Source of the DNA: Asanoa ishikariensis
GTDB taxonomy: Bacteria > Actinomycetota > Actinomycetes > Mycobacteriales > Micromonosporaceae
Direction: 5' to 3'
Assembly (NCBI RefSeq): GCF_900107455.1
Contig: NZ_FNQB01000003.1
Span: forward strand, 682,001 to 746,000
Length of the DNA stretch: 64,000 nt
In this document: piece by piece, positions 1-8,960 of the stretch
Layout of the letters: each line of letters starts with the position of its first letter
Position numbering within the stretch: the stretch's first letter is position 1
The notes under the pieces: model-generated
Told to the model about the DNA's origin: nothing
The model's database searches: none
The model's input: the letters and a program-made list of their open reading frames with translations, nothing else
Position numbers and translations under genes: made by a program

Positions 1-933
1 GTCGCCGATGGCATCCCTGGCCGCGTTGAGCGCGTAGGGCAGTAGCAGCCCGACGCCCAGGCCGTGCGGCGTGTGCGTGGCTGCGCCGATGGGGTACTGG
101 AGGGCGTGCGGGGCCGCGTTGCCGGCGTGGGAGAAGGCGAGCCCGGCGAGCATGGACCCATAGGACATGTCCGCGCGCGCGTCCGTGTCGCCTCCGTCCC
201 GCACGGCTCGGCGCAAGCTGCGGGCGATCCGCTCCGCGGCCAGGAGCGCGTAGTGGTCGGTGATCGGGTTGCGGCCGAGGAAGACCTGCTCCACCGGGTC
301 GCGCGGTCCGTGGGCCCGGGGCCGCGCGGTGTAGCTCTCCACCGCGTGACAGAACGCGTCGATGCCGGAGTGGGCGGTGACGGTCGCCGGGCAGGTGTAG
401 GTGAGCTCGGGGTCGACGATGGCGAAGTCGGGCACGATGTGGACGCTGGAAACCCCCACCTTCAGCTGGCGGTCCGGGTCGGTCAGCACCGAGACGGGGG
501 TTAGCTCGGAGCCCGTGCCTGACGTCGTCGGGACCGCGACGAGGGGAATCGTCGGCCCCGGCACCTTCGACTCGCCGTAGAAGTCGCGCGGCGTCCCACC
601 GTGGCGCCTGATCACGCCGACGATTTTGGCGAGGTCGATCACCGTGCCACCCCCGATGGCGAGGATCACGTCGGCGTCCATCTCCGCGGCGACCGAGACG
701 GCCAGGGCGACATCGGCGAGTGGTACGTCCGGAGTCGCGTCGGAGAACACCTCGACGACCTCGACCTTCTCCCGCACGGCGGCCACGATCTCGGCCACGC
801 CCGGCTGCCCCAGAAGGATCTGGTCGGTCACGATCAGCACTCGCGAGCCACACTCGGCCACCACCCGTGGGATGTTCTGCGCGACCCCCTCGCCCACTAT
901 GAGCTGGCGTGGTCCGCGGACGGTCTCAAGCAT
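1..933 (-). CDS. Iron-containing alcohol dehydrogenase, C-terminus missing
   Basis: NAD(P)-dependent, Fe-dependent alcohol dehydrogenase or maleylacetate-reductase-like enzyme, cytosolic. I translated 311 codons from the ATG at 933; the frame is still open at base 1, so the C-terminus lies outside the window. Visible motifs are the nucleotide loop GGGTVIDLAK, the TTSGTGSE segment, and the metal ligands in HSGIDAFCHAVESY, FSHAGNAAPHAL and THTPHGLG, as expected for type III ADHs. It lies 27 bases downstream of the semialdehyde dehydrogenase gene on the same strand and is the last visible gene of the importer operon. This suggests it oxidises an alcohol supplied by the importer, with the aldehyde passed to its neighbour. 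The substrate cannot be read from sequence. Confidence 0.93.
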   Translation of the reverse strand, partial: MLETVRGPRQLIVGEGVAQNIPRVVAECGSRVLIVTDQILLGQPGVAEIVAAVREKVEVVEVFSDATPDVPLADVALAVSVAAEMDADVILAIGGGTVIDLAKIVGVIRRHGGTPRDFYGESKVPGPTIPLVAVPTTSGTGSELTPVSVLTDPDRQLKVGVSSVHIVPDFAIVDPELTYTCPATVTAHSGIDAFCHAVESYTARPRAHGPRDPVEQVFLGRNPITDHYALLAAERIARSLRRAVRDGGDTDARADMSYGSMLAGLAFSHAGNAAPHALQYPIGAATHTPHGLGVGLLLPYALNAARDAIGD

Positions 934-960
934 GTCGGTGCCCCTCTGGAACGTCGGCGG

Positions 961-2421
961 TCACGGTAGGTCGATCGCCGCGTAGGTGAGGTCGAGGTAC
1001 TCGAGGATGCCCTCGTGCGACCCCTCCTTGCCGATCCCGGACTGCTTCACGCCCCCGAACGGAGCCGACGGGTCCGATATCAGGCCACGGTTGACGCCGA
1101 CCATCCCCGTATCCAGCCCCTCGGCGAACCGGAGCGCCCGCCGGAGGTCGCGGGTGAAGACGTATCCGACCAGGCCGTGCTCGGTGTCGTTGGCCTTCGC
1201 CAGCACCTCGTCGTCGGACGTGAACGAGATGATCGGCGCCACCGGGCCGAAGATCTCCGCCTTGAGCATCCGGGCGCCTTCGGGCACGTCGACGAGGACC
1301 GTGGGCGGGTAGAAGTGGCCCGGCCCATCCGGACGCTCGCCGCCCACCAGGACCCGGGCGCCGCGATCGACCGCGTCGGCGACGAGCTCTTCGATCTTGG
1401 TGACCGAGGCCTCGTCGATCAACGCACCGACGTCCACGCCGGCGTCGAGACCATGGCCCACCGAGAGCGCGCCCATCCGCTCGGCGAAGCGCGCCGTGAA
1501 CTCCGCGCGCACCGGCTCCTCGACGTAGATCCGGTTGGCCGCGATGCAGGACTCCCCGATGTTGCGCATCTTGGCCACCATCGCACCGTCGAGCGCGACG
1601 TCCAGGTCAGCGTCGGCACACACGATCAAGGCCGCGTTGCCGCCCAGTTCCATGGAGGTGCGCAGCACGTTGTCCGCGGCCTGCCGCAGCAGCACGCGTC
1701 CGACCTCGGTCGACCCGGTGAACGAGAGCTTGCGGGTACGGCTGTCGGCCAGCAGTGCTGAGACCACCTCGCCGGGACGCTTGGTGGTCACCACGTTGAC
1801 GACGCCCGGGGGTACGCCGACCTCCTCCATGACGCTGGCCAGGAAGAGCATGGTGAGCGGCGTCTGGGCTGCTGGCTTGGTGATCGTCGTGCAGCCCGCT
1901 GCCAGCGCGGGAGCGATCTTGCGGGCACCCATGGCCAACGGAAAGTTCCAGGGCGTCACGAAGACGCACGGTCCGACCGGCTTCGGCACGGTGAGGATGC
2001 GATATCCACCCGCGGGAGCGACGCTGTAGCGCCCCTCGACGCGCACCGCCTCCTCGGCGAACCAACGGAAGAACTCGGCGCCGTAGGCCACCTCGGCCCG
2101 AGCCTCGGCGAGCGGCTTGCCCATCTCGAGCGTGATCAGCCGGGCGAGGTCCTCGGATCGCTCGGTCAGTGCCCGGTACGTCGCGGTCAGCAACTCCGAC
2201 CGTTTCCGCGGCGGGGTCGCCGCCCACTCCGCCATTGCCTCGCTCGCCGCGTCCAGAGCGGCGAGCCCGTCGGCGACGTCGGCGTCCGCCACCTCGGCGA
2301 TGGTCTTGCCGGTGGCCGGGTCCTCGACGGCGAAGGTGGCTCCGCTCGCGGCGTCGCGCCACGCGTCGCCGATCCGGAGGCGCCGGTGCTCTTGGGCCAG
2401 GACGTTCATCGGGTCACTCAT
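961..2421 (-). CDS. NAD(P)+-dependent succinate-semialdehyde dehydrogenase family protein
   Basis: Aldehyde dehydrogenase superfamily, 486 aa, full length, cytosolic; oxidises a semialdehyde or aldehyde to the acid. Key residues are present: the general base Glu258 in MELGG, the nucleophile Cys292 in NIGESCIAANR, and the FTGSTEVG cofactor turn near 234-241. The wording resembles GabD-type succinate-semialdehyde dehydrogenases, but this family often acts on other aldehydes. The ATG at 2421 lies 5 bases after the stop of the ATPase gene, so the gene belongs to the importer operon, and it precedes the Fe-ADH gene. Together they form an alcohol-to-aldehyde-to-acid pair. A GABA-pathway role is not favoured because no transaminase is nearby. 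Confidence 0.93.
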   Translation of the reverse strand: MSDPMNVLAQEHRRLRIGDAWRDAASGATFAVEDPATGKTIAEVADADVADGLAALDAASEAMAEWAATPPRKRSELLTATYRALTERSEDLARLITLEMGKPLAEARAEVAYGAEFFRWFAEEAVRVEGRYSVAPAGGYRILTVPKPVGPCVFVTPWNFPLAMGARKIAPALAAGCTTITKPAAQTPLTMLFLASVMEEVGVPPGVVNVVTTKRPGEVVSALLADSRTRKLSFTGSTEVGRVLLRQAADNVLRTSMELGGNAALIVCADADLDVALDGAMVAKMRNIGESCIAANRIYVEEPVRAEFTARFAERMGALSVGHGLDAGVDVGALIDEASVTKIEELVADAVDRGARVLVGGERPDGPGHFYPPTVLVDVPEGARMLKAEIFGPVAPIISFTSDDEVLAKANDTEHGLVGYVFTRDLRRALRFAEGLDTGMVGVNRGLISDPSAPFGGVKQSGIGKEGSHEGILEYLDLTYAAIDLP

Positions 2422-2426
2422 CGCGG

Positions 2427-3503
2427 TTACCGCCCGGCCCCGGACAGCGACACCCCGGTGCCCGCATCGAACAGGTGCGCACGGTCCAGGTCGACCGTCA
2501 CCAGCAGCGGCTCGCCCGGCGTACCGGTGACGGTGGGTCGTGCCTTGACCTTGAGGATCTTCGTGCCCACCCGGACGTCGACCACCGTTCGGTCACCGAG
2601 CGGCTCGAGCCCGTAGAGCTCCCCCGACAATGACGCGTCCCCACGCCGCTCGACGGACAGGTCCTCCGCGCGCAGGCCCAGCAGCAGCGGACGACCGTCC
2701 TGCGCCGTGGTCCAGCCGGGCCGCGGCAGCGTCCAACCTTCCGCACCGACCAGGCGATCTCCCTCGGCGTGGCAGGCGAGCAGGCTGATCGGCGGGCTCC
2801 CGACGAATCCGGCGACCCACTGGTTGGCCGGACGCTCGTACACCTCGGTCGGCGTGCCGACCTGTTGCACCTTGCCGTCCTTGAGGACCGCGACCTGGTC
2901 GGCCATGGACAGGGCCTCGACCTGGTCGTTGGTCACGTAGACGAAGGTCGCTCCGAGGCTGCGGTGGATGCGGGTGAGCTCGGTGCGCATCTCGACGCGG
3001 AGCTTGAGGTCGAGGTTCGTCAGCGGCTCGTCCATGAGAAACGCGCGCGGGCTGCGGACCAGCGCCCGGGCCAGCGCGACACGCTGCATCTCCCCGCCCG
3101 ACAACTGCGCGGGACGACGCTGCAGCAGCCGTTCGATGTGCAGCAGGCTCGCCATCCGCTCGACGGCGGCGGCGATCTCGCTCGAAGAGCGGCGGCGTGC
3201 CCGCAGCGGCGAAGCGATGTTCTCGTACACCGTGTGTCGCGGGTAGAGGGCGTAGCTCTGGAAGACCATGGCCAGGTCGCGTGCGGCCGGGGTGTCAGCG
3301 GTCGCGTCCCGCCCGTCCAACCGCACCGAGCCGGCGTCGAGCTTCTCGAGGCCGGCGATCGCTCGCAGGGTCGTCGTCTTGCCCGCCCCGGAGGGCCCGA
3401 GCACGACGAAGAACGAGCCGTCCGGCACGTCCAGCGTCACCCCGTCCAGGGCCTGGACTTTGCCGAAGGACTTGCACAGCCCCTGCACCGCCACGGTTCC
3501 CAT
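2427..3503 (-). CDS. ABC importer ATPase A (UgpC/MsmK type) with an altered H-loop
   Basis: Cytoplasmic ATPase of a CUT1-type importer, 358 aa. It has Walker A GPSGAGKTTT (36-45), the Q-loop at Gln82, signature LSGGEMQR (134-141), Walker B FLMDEP (155-160) and a C-terminal OB/TOBE regulatory domain. The switch histidine is replaced: residue 192 is Asn (VTNDQ), where the partner ATPase reads VTHDQ. Its ATG shares one base with the stop of the second ATPase gene (TGATG at 3501-3505), so the two are translationally coupled and probably form a heterodimer. A paired-ATPase layout is known for the rhizobial GlpSTPQV glycerol importer. Which polyol or sugar is carried here is not shown. Confidence 0.94.
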   Translation of the reverse strand: MGTVAVQGLCKSFGKVQALDGVTLDVPDGSFFVVLGPSGAGKTTTLRAIAGLEKLDAGSVRLDGRDATADTPAARDLAMVFQSYALYPRHTVYENIASPLRARRRSSSEIAAAVERMASLLHIERLLQRRPAQLSGGEMQRVALARALVRSPRAFLMDEPLTNLDLKLRVEMRTELTRIHRSLGATFVYVTNDQVEALSMADQVAVLKDGKVQQVGTPTEVYERPANQWVAGFVGSPPISLLACHAEGDRLVGAEGWTLPRPGWTTAQDGRPLLLGLRAEDLSVERRGDASLSGELYGLEPLGDRTVVDVRVGTKILKVKARPTVTGTPGEPLLVTVDLDRAHLFDAGTGVSLSGAGR

Positions 3504-4570
3504 CAGGCCACCAGCTCTTCCGTTTTCACGTCGTAGACCGCCGGGGTCCCACCGGTGTGCCGCAGCCCGACCGGTGCGTCAGCGGCGAAACGGCCGGTCG
3601 GTGGCATCCGAACCCGCACGTCGCGCTCGCCGCCGTGGTCGACCACGTAGATGATCTCGTCGCCCAGCCACTCCACCGATGCCACGCGGGCCGGGACCGA
3701 ACGTTCCGCTCCTGGCTCTGTCACTTCCAGCGCCTCCGGCCGGACGCCCGCGACCAGGTCACGGTCGCGCGGCAGGCCTGGCGGTGGCGTGAGGACCAGC
3801 CCACCCTTGCCGCGCAGCTTCCCGTCGGCCACCTCCACCTCGATCAGGTTCATCGGCGGTGAGCCGATGAACGCGGCGCAGAAGAGCGTCGCCGGACGGT
3901 CGTAGACCTCCAGCGGCGTGCCGATCTGCTCGACGCGGCCCTTGTTGAGGATGGCGATCCGGTGACCGAGCGACATCGCCTCGACCTGGTCGTGGGTGAC
4001 GTAGACCATCGTCGTCCCGAGCTCCCCCTGCAGGTGCTTGATCTCCGTGCGCATGTCCGCCCTCAGCTCCGCGTCCAGATTGGTGAGCGGCTCGTCCATG
4101 AGGAATGCGCGCGGGCGTCGCACCAGGGCGCGCGCGAGCGCGACGCGCTGCTGCTCCCCGCCGGACAGCCGGCGTGGGCGCCGGTCCAGGAGCGGACCGA
4201 GCCGCATCAGCCGGGCGGCCTCCTCGACCCGCTCGCGTACCTCCGCCTTGGGCAGTCCCTCGGCCCGCAGCGGGAACGCCAGGTTGTCGCGGGTTCGCAG
4301 GTGCGGGTAGAGAGCGTAGAACTGGAACACCATGGCGATGTCGCGCTCGGCGGGCGGCAGGTCGTTGACCAGCGTGTCGCCGATGCGGATGTCGCCCGTC
4401 GTCTGCCTCGCCAGGCCGGCGATGGCCCGCAGCGTGGTCGTCTTGCCGCAACCCGAAGGGCCGAGCATCACGAACAGCTCGCCGTCGCCGATGGACAGGT
4501 CCACGTGGTCGACCGCGACCGTCCCGTCCGGGTAGCGCTTGTGCAGCGCGGTCACCTCGATGCCCGCCAT
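3503..4570 (-). CDS. ABC importer ATPase B (UgpC/MsmK type)
   Basis: Second CUT1-type ATPase, 355 aa from the ATG at 4570. The same frame is open far upstream inside the permease gene, but only this start gives a normal N-terminus (MAGIEVTALHKRY) and it overlaps the permease stop by one base. All catalytic motifs are canonical: Walker A GPSGCGKTTT, Q-loop FQFYALYP, signature LSGGEQQR, Walker B FLMDEP and switch VTHDQ. The C-terminal half is a TOBE domain. It therefore keeps a complete ATP site on its side, whereas its downstream partner has lost the switch histidine. It couples to the two permeases encoded just upstream. Confidence 0.94.
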   Translation of the reverse strand: MAGIEVTALHKRYPDGTVAVDHVDLSIGDGELFVMLGPSGCGKTTTLRAIAGLARQTTGDIRIGDTLVNDLPPAERDIAMVFQFYALYPHLRTRDNLAFPLRAEGLPKAEVRERVEEAARLMRLGPLLDRRPRRLSGGEQQRVALARALVRRPRAFLMDEPLTNLDAELRADMRTEIKHLQGELGTTMVYVTHDQVEAMSLGHRIAILNKGRVEQIGTPLEVYDRPATLFCAAFIGSPPMNLIEVEVADGKLRGKGGLVLTPPPGLPRDRDLVAGVRPEALEVTEPGAERSVPARVASVEWLGDEIIYVVDHGGERDVRVRMPPTGRFAADAPVGLRHTGGTPAVYDVKTEELVA

Positions 4571-5481
4571 CAGCGTCGCACCGCCCCGAGCGTCACGCCG
4601 GCGACGAGGTGCTTGCGCACCAGATAGGCGAAGACGAGCACCGGTAGGGCGAACACCACGGAGGAGGCGGCCACGAGGCCCCAGTCCACAGTGGTGCCAC
4701 CGATGAGGCCGGCGATGGCGGGCGGTGCCGTCCGCACGTCGTCGCTGGAGGTGAGGAAGATGGCGAACACGAACTCGTTCCACGAGAAGATGAGCGCGAA
4801 GACCGCCGTCGCGGCGATGCCGGGCACGAGCAGGGGAAGGGTGAAACGCCGGAACGCTTGCAGGCGGGTGTAGCCGTCGAGCATGGCGGCATCCTCGTAC
4901 TCCGCGGGCACCTCGTCGACGAACCCCTTCATCATCCAGATCGTGAATGGGAGATTGAACGCGGCGTAGATGAGGATCAGGCCGAGCTCGGTGTCGATGA
5001 GTCCGACCTGGCGGTACATGAGGAAGATCGGGATCACGACCACCACGGGCGGCATGAAGCGCGTGGACAAGATGAAGAACAGCTGATCCTTCTTGGCCTT
5101 CACGGCGAAGCGTGAGTAGGCCCACGCCGCCGGGACCCCCAGCACGGTGGCCAGGACCGTGGAGACCCCAGCGACCACGACGGAGTTGAGGAACGAGACC
5201 GACAAGGCCGAGCGACCGCCGCCTGCGCCGACGAACACGTCCTTGAAATGGTCCATGGTGAACTGGAAGTTGAAGAACTTGGCCGGGATGGCGTAGACGT
5301 CCCGGTTCTCCTTGATGGACGTCTCGATCATCCACAGCACAGGGAAGAGCATCACGATGGCCAGTACGGTCAGGAGCGCGACCTCCAGCGCGGAGCGGCC
5401 CCGGCCGCCACGGCGCCGCGCGGGCGGCGGGTGATCCCGAACCGGATCTGTGGACACCGCCTCGTTGACGGAGACGCCCAT
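4570..5481 (-). CDS. ABC importer permease, MalG/UgpE type
   Basis: Inner-membrane permease, 303 aa, with about six transmembrane helices after a basic, Pro/Arg-rich cytoplasmic N-terminus (PPPARRRGGRGR). The cytoplasmic EAA-type loop that contacts the ATPase reads EYEDAAMLDG. The ATG at 5481 overlaps the stop of the upstream permease by one base (TGATG), and its own stop overlaps the ATPase B start in the same way. It pairs with that upstream permease to form the channel. Confidence 0.93.
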   Translation of the reverse strand: MGVSVNEAVSTDPVRDHPPPARRRGGRGRSALEVALLTVLAIVMLFPVLWMIETSIKENRDVYAIPAKFFNFQFTMDHFKDVFVGAGGGRSALSVSFLNSVVVAGVSTVLATVLGVPAAWAYSRFAVKAKKDQLFFILSTRFMPPVVVVIPIFLMYRQVGLIDTELGLILIYAAFNLPFTIWMMKGFVDEVPAEYEDAAMLDGYTRLQAFRRFTLPLLVPGIAATAVFALIFSWNEFVFAIFLTSSDDVRTAPPAIAGLIGGTTVDWGLVAASSVVFALPVLVFAYLVRKHLVAGVTLGAVRR

Positions 5482-6431
5482 CAGTCCTCCTTGAGCTTGT
5501 TCAGGTAGCGCAGGTAGAGCTGCGTGAGGACGATGACGACGAGGACCATGAGGATTCCGTACGCCGAGGCGGTTCCGGTGTTGAAGCCCAGGAACGCGAC
5601 CTTGTAGACGTGGAAGGACAACGTCTCCGTGGAGACTCCCGGACCCCCGTTGGTCAGGATGTAGACGAGGTCGAACAGCCGGAAGGCCTCGATGGCCCTG
5701 AACAGCACGGCGATGAGGAGCAGCGGCCACACCAGCGGAAGAGTGATGGTGCGGAACCGGAACCACTCTGACGCCCGGTCGATCGAGGCGGCCTCGTACA
5801 GGTACTTGGGAACCGCGGTAAGGCCCGCGAGCGCGATGAGCATGATGAACGGCGTCCATTGCCAGGTGTCGACCACGATCAGGGAGACCAACGCCGTCCG
5901 CTGCCGGGTGAGCCACTCCACCGGCCCTATGCCGAGCGAGCCGAGCATGCTGTTGACCACGCCGAACTGCGCGTCGAGCATGAATCGCCAGAACAGCCCG
6001 ACCACGACCGGCGACAGCATCATCGGAACGAGGAACACGGTGGTCAGCAGTCCTCGCCCGCGCGTACGCCGGGAGATCAGGTAGGCGATGGAGAACCCGA
6101 GCACGGTCTGCAGGCCGACCGCCCCGACCACGTAGAGCAACGTCGTCAAGGCCCTCTGGTGGACCTGCGCCGAAGCCAGGATGGCGGTGTAGTTCCCGAA
6201 CCCGACCCAGCGGGCGGGCCCGCCGCGGGTGGCCGAGTAGTCGGTGAAAGACAGGTACAACGCCCACAGCAACGGGAACACCGACATGGCGAGCAACAGC
6301 AGCAGCGCGGGGGAGATGAAGGCCACGGCGAGCCCGCGGTCGCTCAACCGGGGGGACCGCCCCTGGGCAGGCGGCGTCGCGGACGCCACCTGCCCAGGGT
6401 GGTCGGTAGTCAGAGGGACAGGGTCACTCAC
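5481..6431 (-). CDS. ABC importer permease, MalF/UgpA type
   Basis: Inner-membrane permease, 316 aa, about six transmembrane helices; the coupling loop reads YLYEAASIDRAS. I chose the GTG at 6431 because it overlaps the stop of the binding-protein gene by four bases (GTGA), and because the open frame upstream only gives an Arg-rich shadow of that gene. It heterodimerises with the MalG-type permease encoded immediately downstream. Confidence 0.92.
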   Translation of the reverse strand: MSDPVPLTTDHPGQVASATPPAQGRSPRLSDRGLAVAFISPALLLLLAMSVFPLLWALYLSFTDYSATRGGPARWVGFGNYTAILASAQVHQRALTTLLYVVGAVGLQTVLGFSIAYLISRRTRGRGLLTTVFLVPMMLSPVVVGLFWRFMLDAQFGVVNSMLGSLGIGPVEWLTRQRTALVSLIVVDTWQWTPFIMLIALAGLTAVPKYLYEAASIDRASEWFRFRTITLPLVWPLLLIAVLFRAIEAFRLFDLVYILTNGGPGVSTETLSFHVYKVAFLGFNTGTASAYGILMVLVVIVLTQLYLRYLNKLKED

Positions 6432-7864
6432 AATCCGTCGCCGCCCTTGCGGCTGCTGGAGTCGAGCACGCCCTGCTGCTCCTTGGCGATGTCGTCGAGC
6501 GCTTCCTTCGGGCTCTTCGCGCCGTTGAGAGCCGCGTTCACGTTGGTGTTCTCGATGTCGACGAGGCGCGCGTACTCGGGCACGTTCCACATGTCCCGCA
6601 TCCGCGAGACCGAGTCGGCGTACACCTTGTTGAACGGCCCGGCGTTGAGGAATTCCGGCGACTCGATGGCGTCCGTACGCGACGGCACGCCACCGGCCGC
6701 GGCCCACTTCTTCTGGATGTCAGCCTGCTCGAACCACTTCATGAAGTTCAGGGCCTCGGCCTGGTTCGCCGCGGCGGAGTAGGCCGACACGTGCATCCCC
6801 ATGCCGCCGAGCGGCACCAGGTTCGTCTTCTGGCTCGGCAGGGTGGCGAAGCCCAGCTTGCCGAGGATCTGCTCCCGCGTGGTGCCGAGCGTCGACTGCT
6901 TCGGGTCCAGCAGGCCGCCGCTGGCGGCGATCCAGTTGAACGCGATGCAGGCCTTGCCCTGGGCGACGGCCGCGTTCACCTCGTCGATGAACCAGTTGCC
7001 GGAGCCCGTGGCGGTCAGCGGCTTCATCTTGTTGACCAGGACGTCCATCGCCTCCTGGCCCGCGGCGTCGTTGAGGACGCCGTCGATCTTGCGGGTCTTG
7101 GAGTCCCAGAGGTTGCCGCCGTAGACGCCGTTGACCGTGTTGTAGGTGACGGCCGCGGCGTCCGAGCCGTTGGCCTGGTGGAAGGCCAGCCCGCTCACGC
7201 CAGGGTTGTCCTTCTGGCACTTGTCGGCGACCGAGATCATCTCGTCCCAGGTCTGCGGTGGCTTGTCGCCGATCAGGTCCTTGCGGTAGATCATCGTCCA
7301 GGTGTCGCCGAGCAGCGGCAGCCCGTACAGGCTGGCGTTCTCGTCGCGCTTTCCGGTCTCCGCCTGCGGGAACTGGCCGTACGCCGCCAGCAGGTACGGG
7401 TTGTAGGCGTTGACGTCGATGTTGCCCTTGACGAAGTCGGTGATGTCGAGGATGTTGCCGTTCGTCACGGCCTCGCCGATGTGCTGCGAGTCCAGGATCG
7501 CGATGTCGAAGTCGGTCTTGCGCGCGGCGAACTGGGTGAACATCGCGTCGTGCCAGTTCGCGTTCGGCACGGTGTTGACCTTGACGGTCACGTTCGGCCG
7601 TTCCTTCTTGTACTCCGCGTTCGCGAAGTCTTCCAGCGCCTGGGCGGGCGGCCATTCGAACCAGATGAAGCTGAGGGTCAGCGGGTCCTTGGTGAGCTCC
7701 GGGATGGTCGCCGGCGCCTTGGGGGCGCTCGCTTTCCCGCCGTCGTCCTTGCCGTCGTCGCCGCAAGCCGCCAGGGTCGTGGCCGCCAGCAGCATGGCGG
7801 CCGTCGCCAACCGCACCTTTCGACCGGGAAGGAACGGTCGTCCTTTTCGCTTTGGATGCCGCAT
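6428..7864 (-). CDS. ABC importer solute-binding lipoprotein
   Basis: Extracellular substrate-binding protein of the CUT1 (family 1) type, 478 aa. The basic N-terminus, hydrophobic stretch and lipobox LAAC near residue 34 predict a membrane-anchored lipoprotein. The mature part starts with an Asp/Lys/Gly linker. The fold type is typical for sugars, polyols and glycerol-like compounds. It is the first gene of the minus-strand operon, so its promoter lies in the 264-base gap shared with the divergent GntR gene. Translation of the next gene is coupled by a four-base overlap, and there is no hairpin after it, unlike the arabinose operon in this window. Confidence 0.93.
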   Translation of the reverse strand: MRHPKRKGRPFLPGRKVRLATAAMLLAATTLAACGDDGKDDGGKASAPKAPATIPELTKDPLTLSFIWFEWPPAQALEDFANAEYKKERPNVTVKVNTVPNANWHDAMFTQFAARKTDFDIAILDSQHIGEAVTNGNILDITDFVKGNIDVNAYNPYLLAAYGQFPQAETGKRDENASLYGLPLLGDTWTMIYRKDLIGDKPPQTWDEMISVADKCQKDNPGVSGLAFHQANGSDAAAVTYNTVNGVYGGNLWDSKTRKIDGVLNDAAGQEAMDVLVNKMKPLTATGSGNWFIDEVNAAVAQGKACIAFNWIAASGGLLDPKQSTLGTTREQILGKLGFATLPSQKTNLVPLGGMGMHVSAYSAAANQAEALNFMKWFEQADIQKKWAAAGGVPSRTDAIESPEFLNAGPFNKVYADSVSRMRDMWNVPEYARLVDIENTNVNAALNGAKSPKEALDDIAKEQQGVLDSSSRKGGDGL

Positions 7865-8128
7865 CTTCTTGCCTGCTTTCTGGGTGGGGACTTCAGGGCC
7901 TCGCTATGCGCTTCGCCGAGCAGTTGCTGGGTTGTGCAGGCGTGTCGCCGGGCTGTCGCCGGGGGCCGGAGATCGAAATGAACAGATGGCTGACCGGTTC
8001 CGCGGTGGTGCCGGACGGCGAGCATCCGTCGGATTTCCTATACGATCGCCTGGGGGCGTCAGAATGCCGCAGGGTTGTGACTGATGTCAACGGGTTCGCG
8101 AAGACGCAGGAAAGGACCGCACGTCACG
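7865..8128. promoter_or_regulatory. Divergent promoter region between importer operon and GntR gene
   Basis: This gap must hold the promoters for the importer operon (leftward) and the GntR gene (rightward). A TATACG-like hexamer lies at about 8040. An imperfect dyad TTGTGACTGATGTCAA at 8075-8090 sits about 40 bases before the regulator start and could be a GntR-family site. No promoter elements are strong enough to assign exactly. Confidence 0.4.
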
Positions 8129-8872
8129 ATGGACGACGAAGCGATGACCGCGCAGGGCCGCAGGGCCGTGGCGGGCGGAATACCGCCGGGAAGATCTGGC
8201 GGCCGGCTTGCCGACGAGGTGTACGACACGCTGCTCGGACAGCTCATGTCGCTACGGATCGAGCCTGGCTCCCGCGTCACGATCGACGTCCTGGCGCGCG
8301 AGCTAGGGGTCTCGCAGACGCCGATCCGAGACGCGCTGAACCGCATGGAGGCCGAGGGCCTGGTCGTGCGTGTGCCCCATGCCGGCTACCGCATTCCACC
8401 CCAGATCACTCGGCACCGATTCGAGGACATGCTCGAGGTCCGCCTGCTCCTCGAGCCGGCCGCGGCGCGCAGATCCGCCGAACGCGCATCCCTTGCGCAG
8501 GTGGACGGCCTGCGCCGAATGCTGGAGGAGATGGCGGAGCTGGAGGGCGGCAACGGGCCCATGGCCTACGGCGCCTTCGGGCTGCGCGACGCCGCTTTTC
8601 ACGATCTCGTCGCCCTGAGCGCGGAGAACCAGGTCATCCGCGAAGCGCTCGCTCGCCTGCACAGCCACGTGCACCTCTTCCGGCTCCACCGCGACGCCCA
8701 GGTCACCCACCTGGCCATGGCCGAGCACGAGGAAGTCGTGGCCGCGATCGCCGCGCGTGACCCCGACGCCGCCGCCTACGCGATGCGTCGGCACATCCTG
8801 CGGTCCGGCGACCGATTTCGACGGGTGTTCGACGAGGTCAAGGACGCGGACGGGATGGCGGCAGAGGCTTGA
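8129..8872 (+). CDS. GntR-family transcriptional regulator, FadR/VanR subfamily
   Basis: DNA-binding regulator, 247 aa from the ATG at 8129; an earlier in-frame start at 8084 and a later ATG at 8144 are possible. The purine run AGGAAAGG lies 13 bases before 8129. The N-terminal winged helix carries RELGVSQTPIRDALNRMEAEG, and the remainder is a helical FCD effector domain with the metal-binding His residues typical of FadR-like proteins. It is divergent from the importer operon and upstream of the DJ-1 and hydrolase genes, so it is the likely local repressor, responding to a substrate or acid intermediate. Confidence 0.92.
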   Translation: MDDEAMTAQGRRAVAGGIPPGRSGGRLADEVYDTLLGQLMSLRIEPGSRVTIDVLARELGVSQTPIRDALNRMEAEGLVVRVPHAGYRIPPQITRHRFEDMLEVRLLLEPAAARRSAERASLAQVDGLRRMLEEMAELEGGNGPMAYGAFGLRDAAFHDLVALSAENQVIREALARLHSHVHLFRLHRDAQVTHLAMAEHEEVVAAIAARDPDAAAYAMRRHILRSGDRFRRVFDEVKDADGMAAEA

Positions 8873-8960
8873 CGGCCGGGCTGGGCCGAGGAATGCTACC
8901 TCAATCGGATCGGATTGGATTGGATCCACCTCACCCGCGCCCAGATGCGAGGAGAAGCAG

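Noticed and set aside
3503-5335. One open frame spanning ATPase B and half of the upstream permease, as if a fusion
   Set aside because: The first 255 codons are an Arg/Pro-rich shadow of the permease in another frame; the natural ATPase start is at 4570 with a one-base overlap.
8075-8090. Dyad TTGTGACTGATGTCAA as a firm GntR operator
   Set aside because: Arms match only partly and nothing similar is repeated in the gap, so I list it only as a weak candidate within the promoter region.
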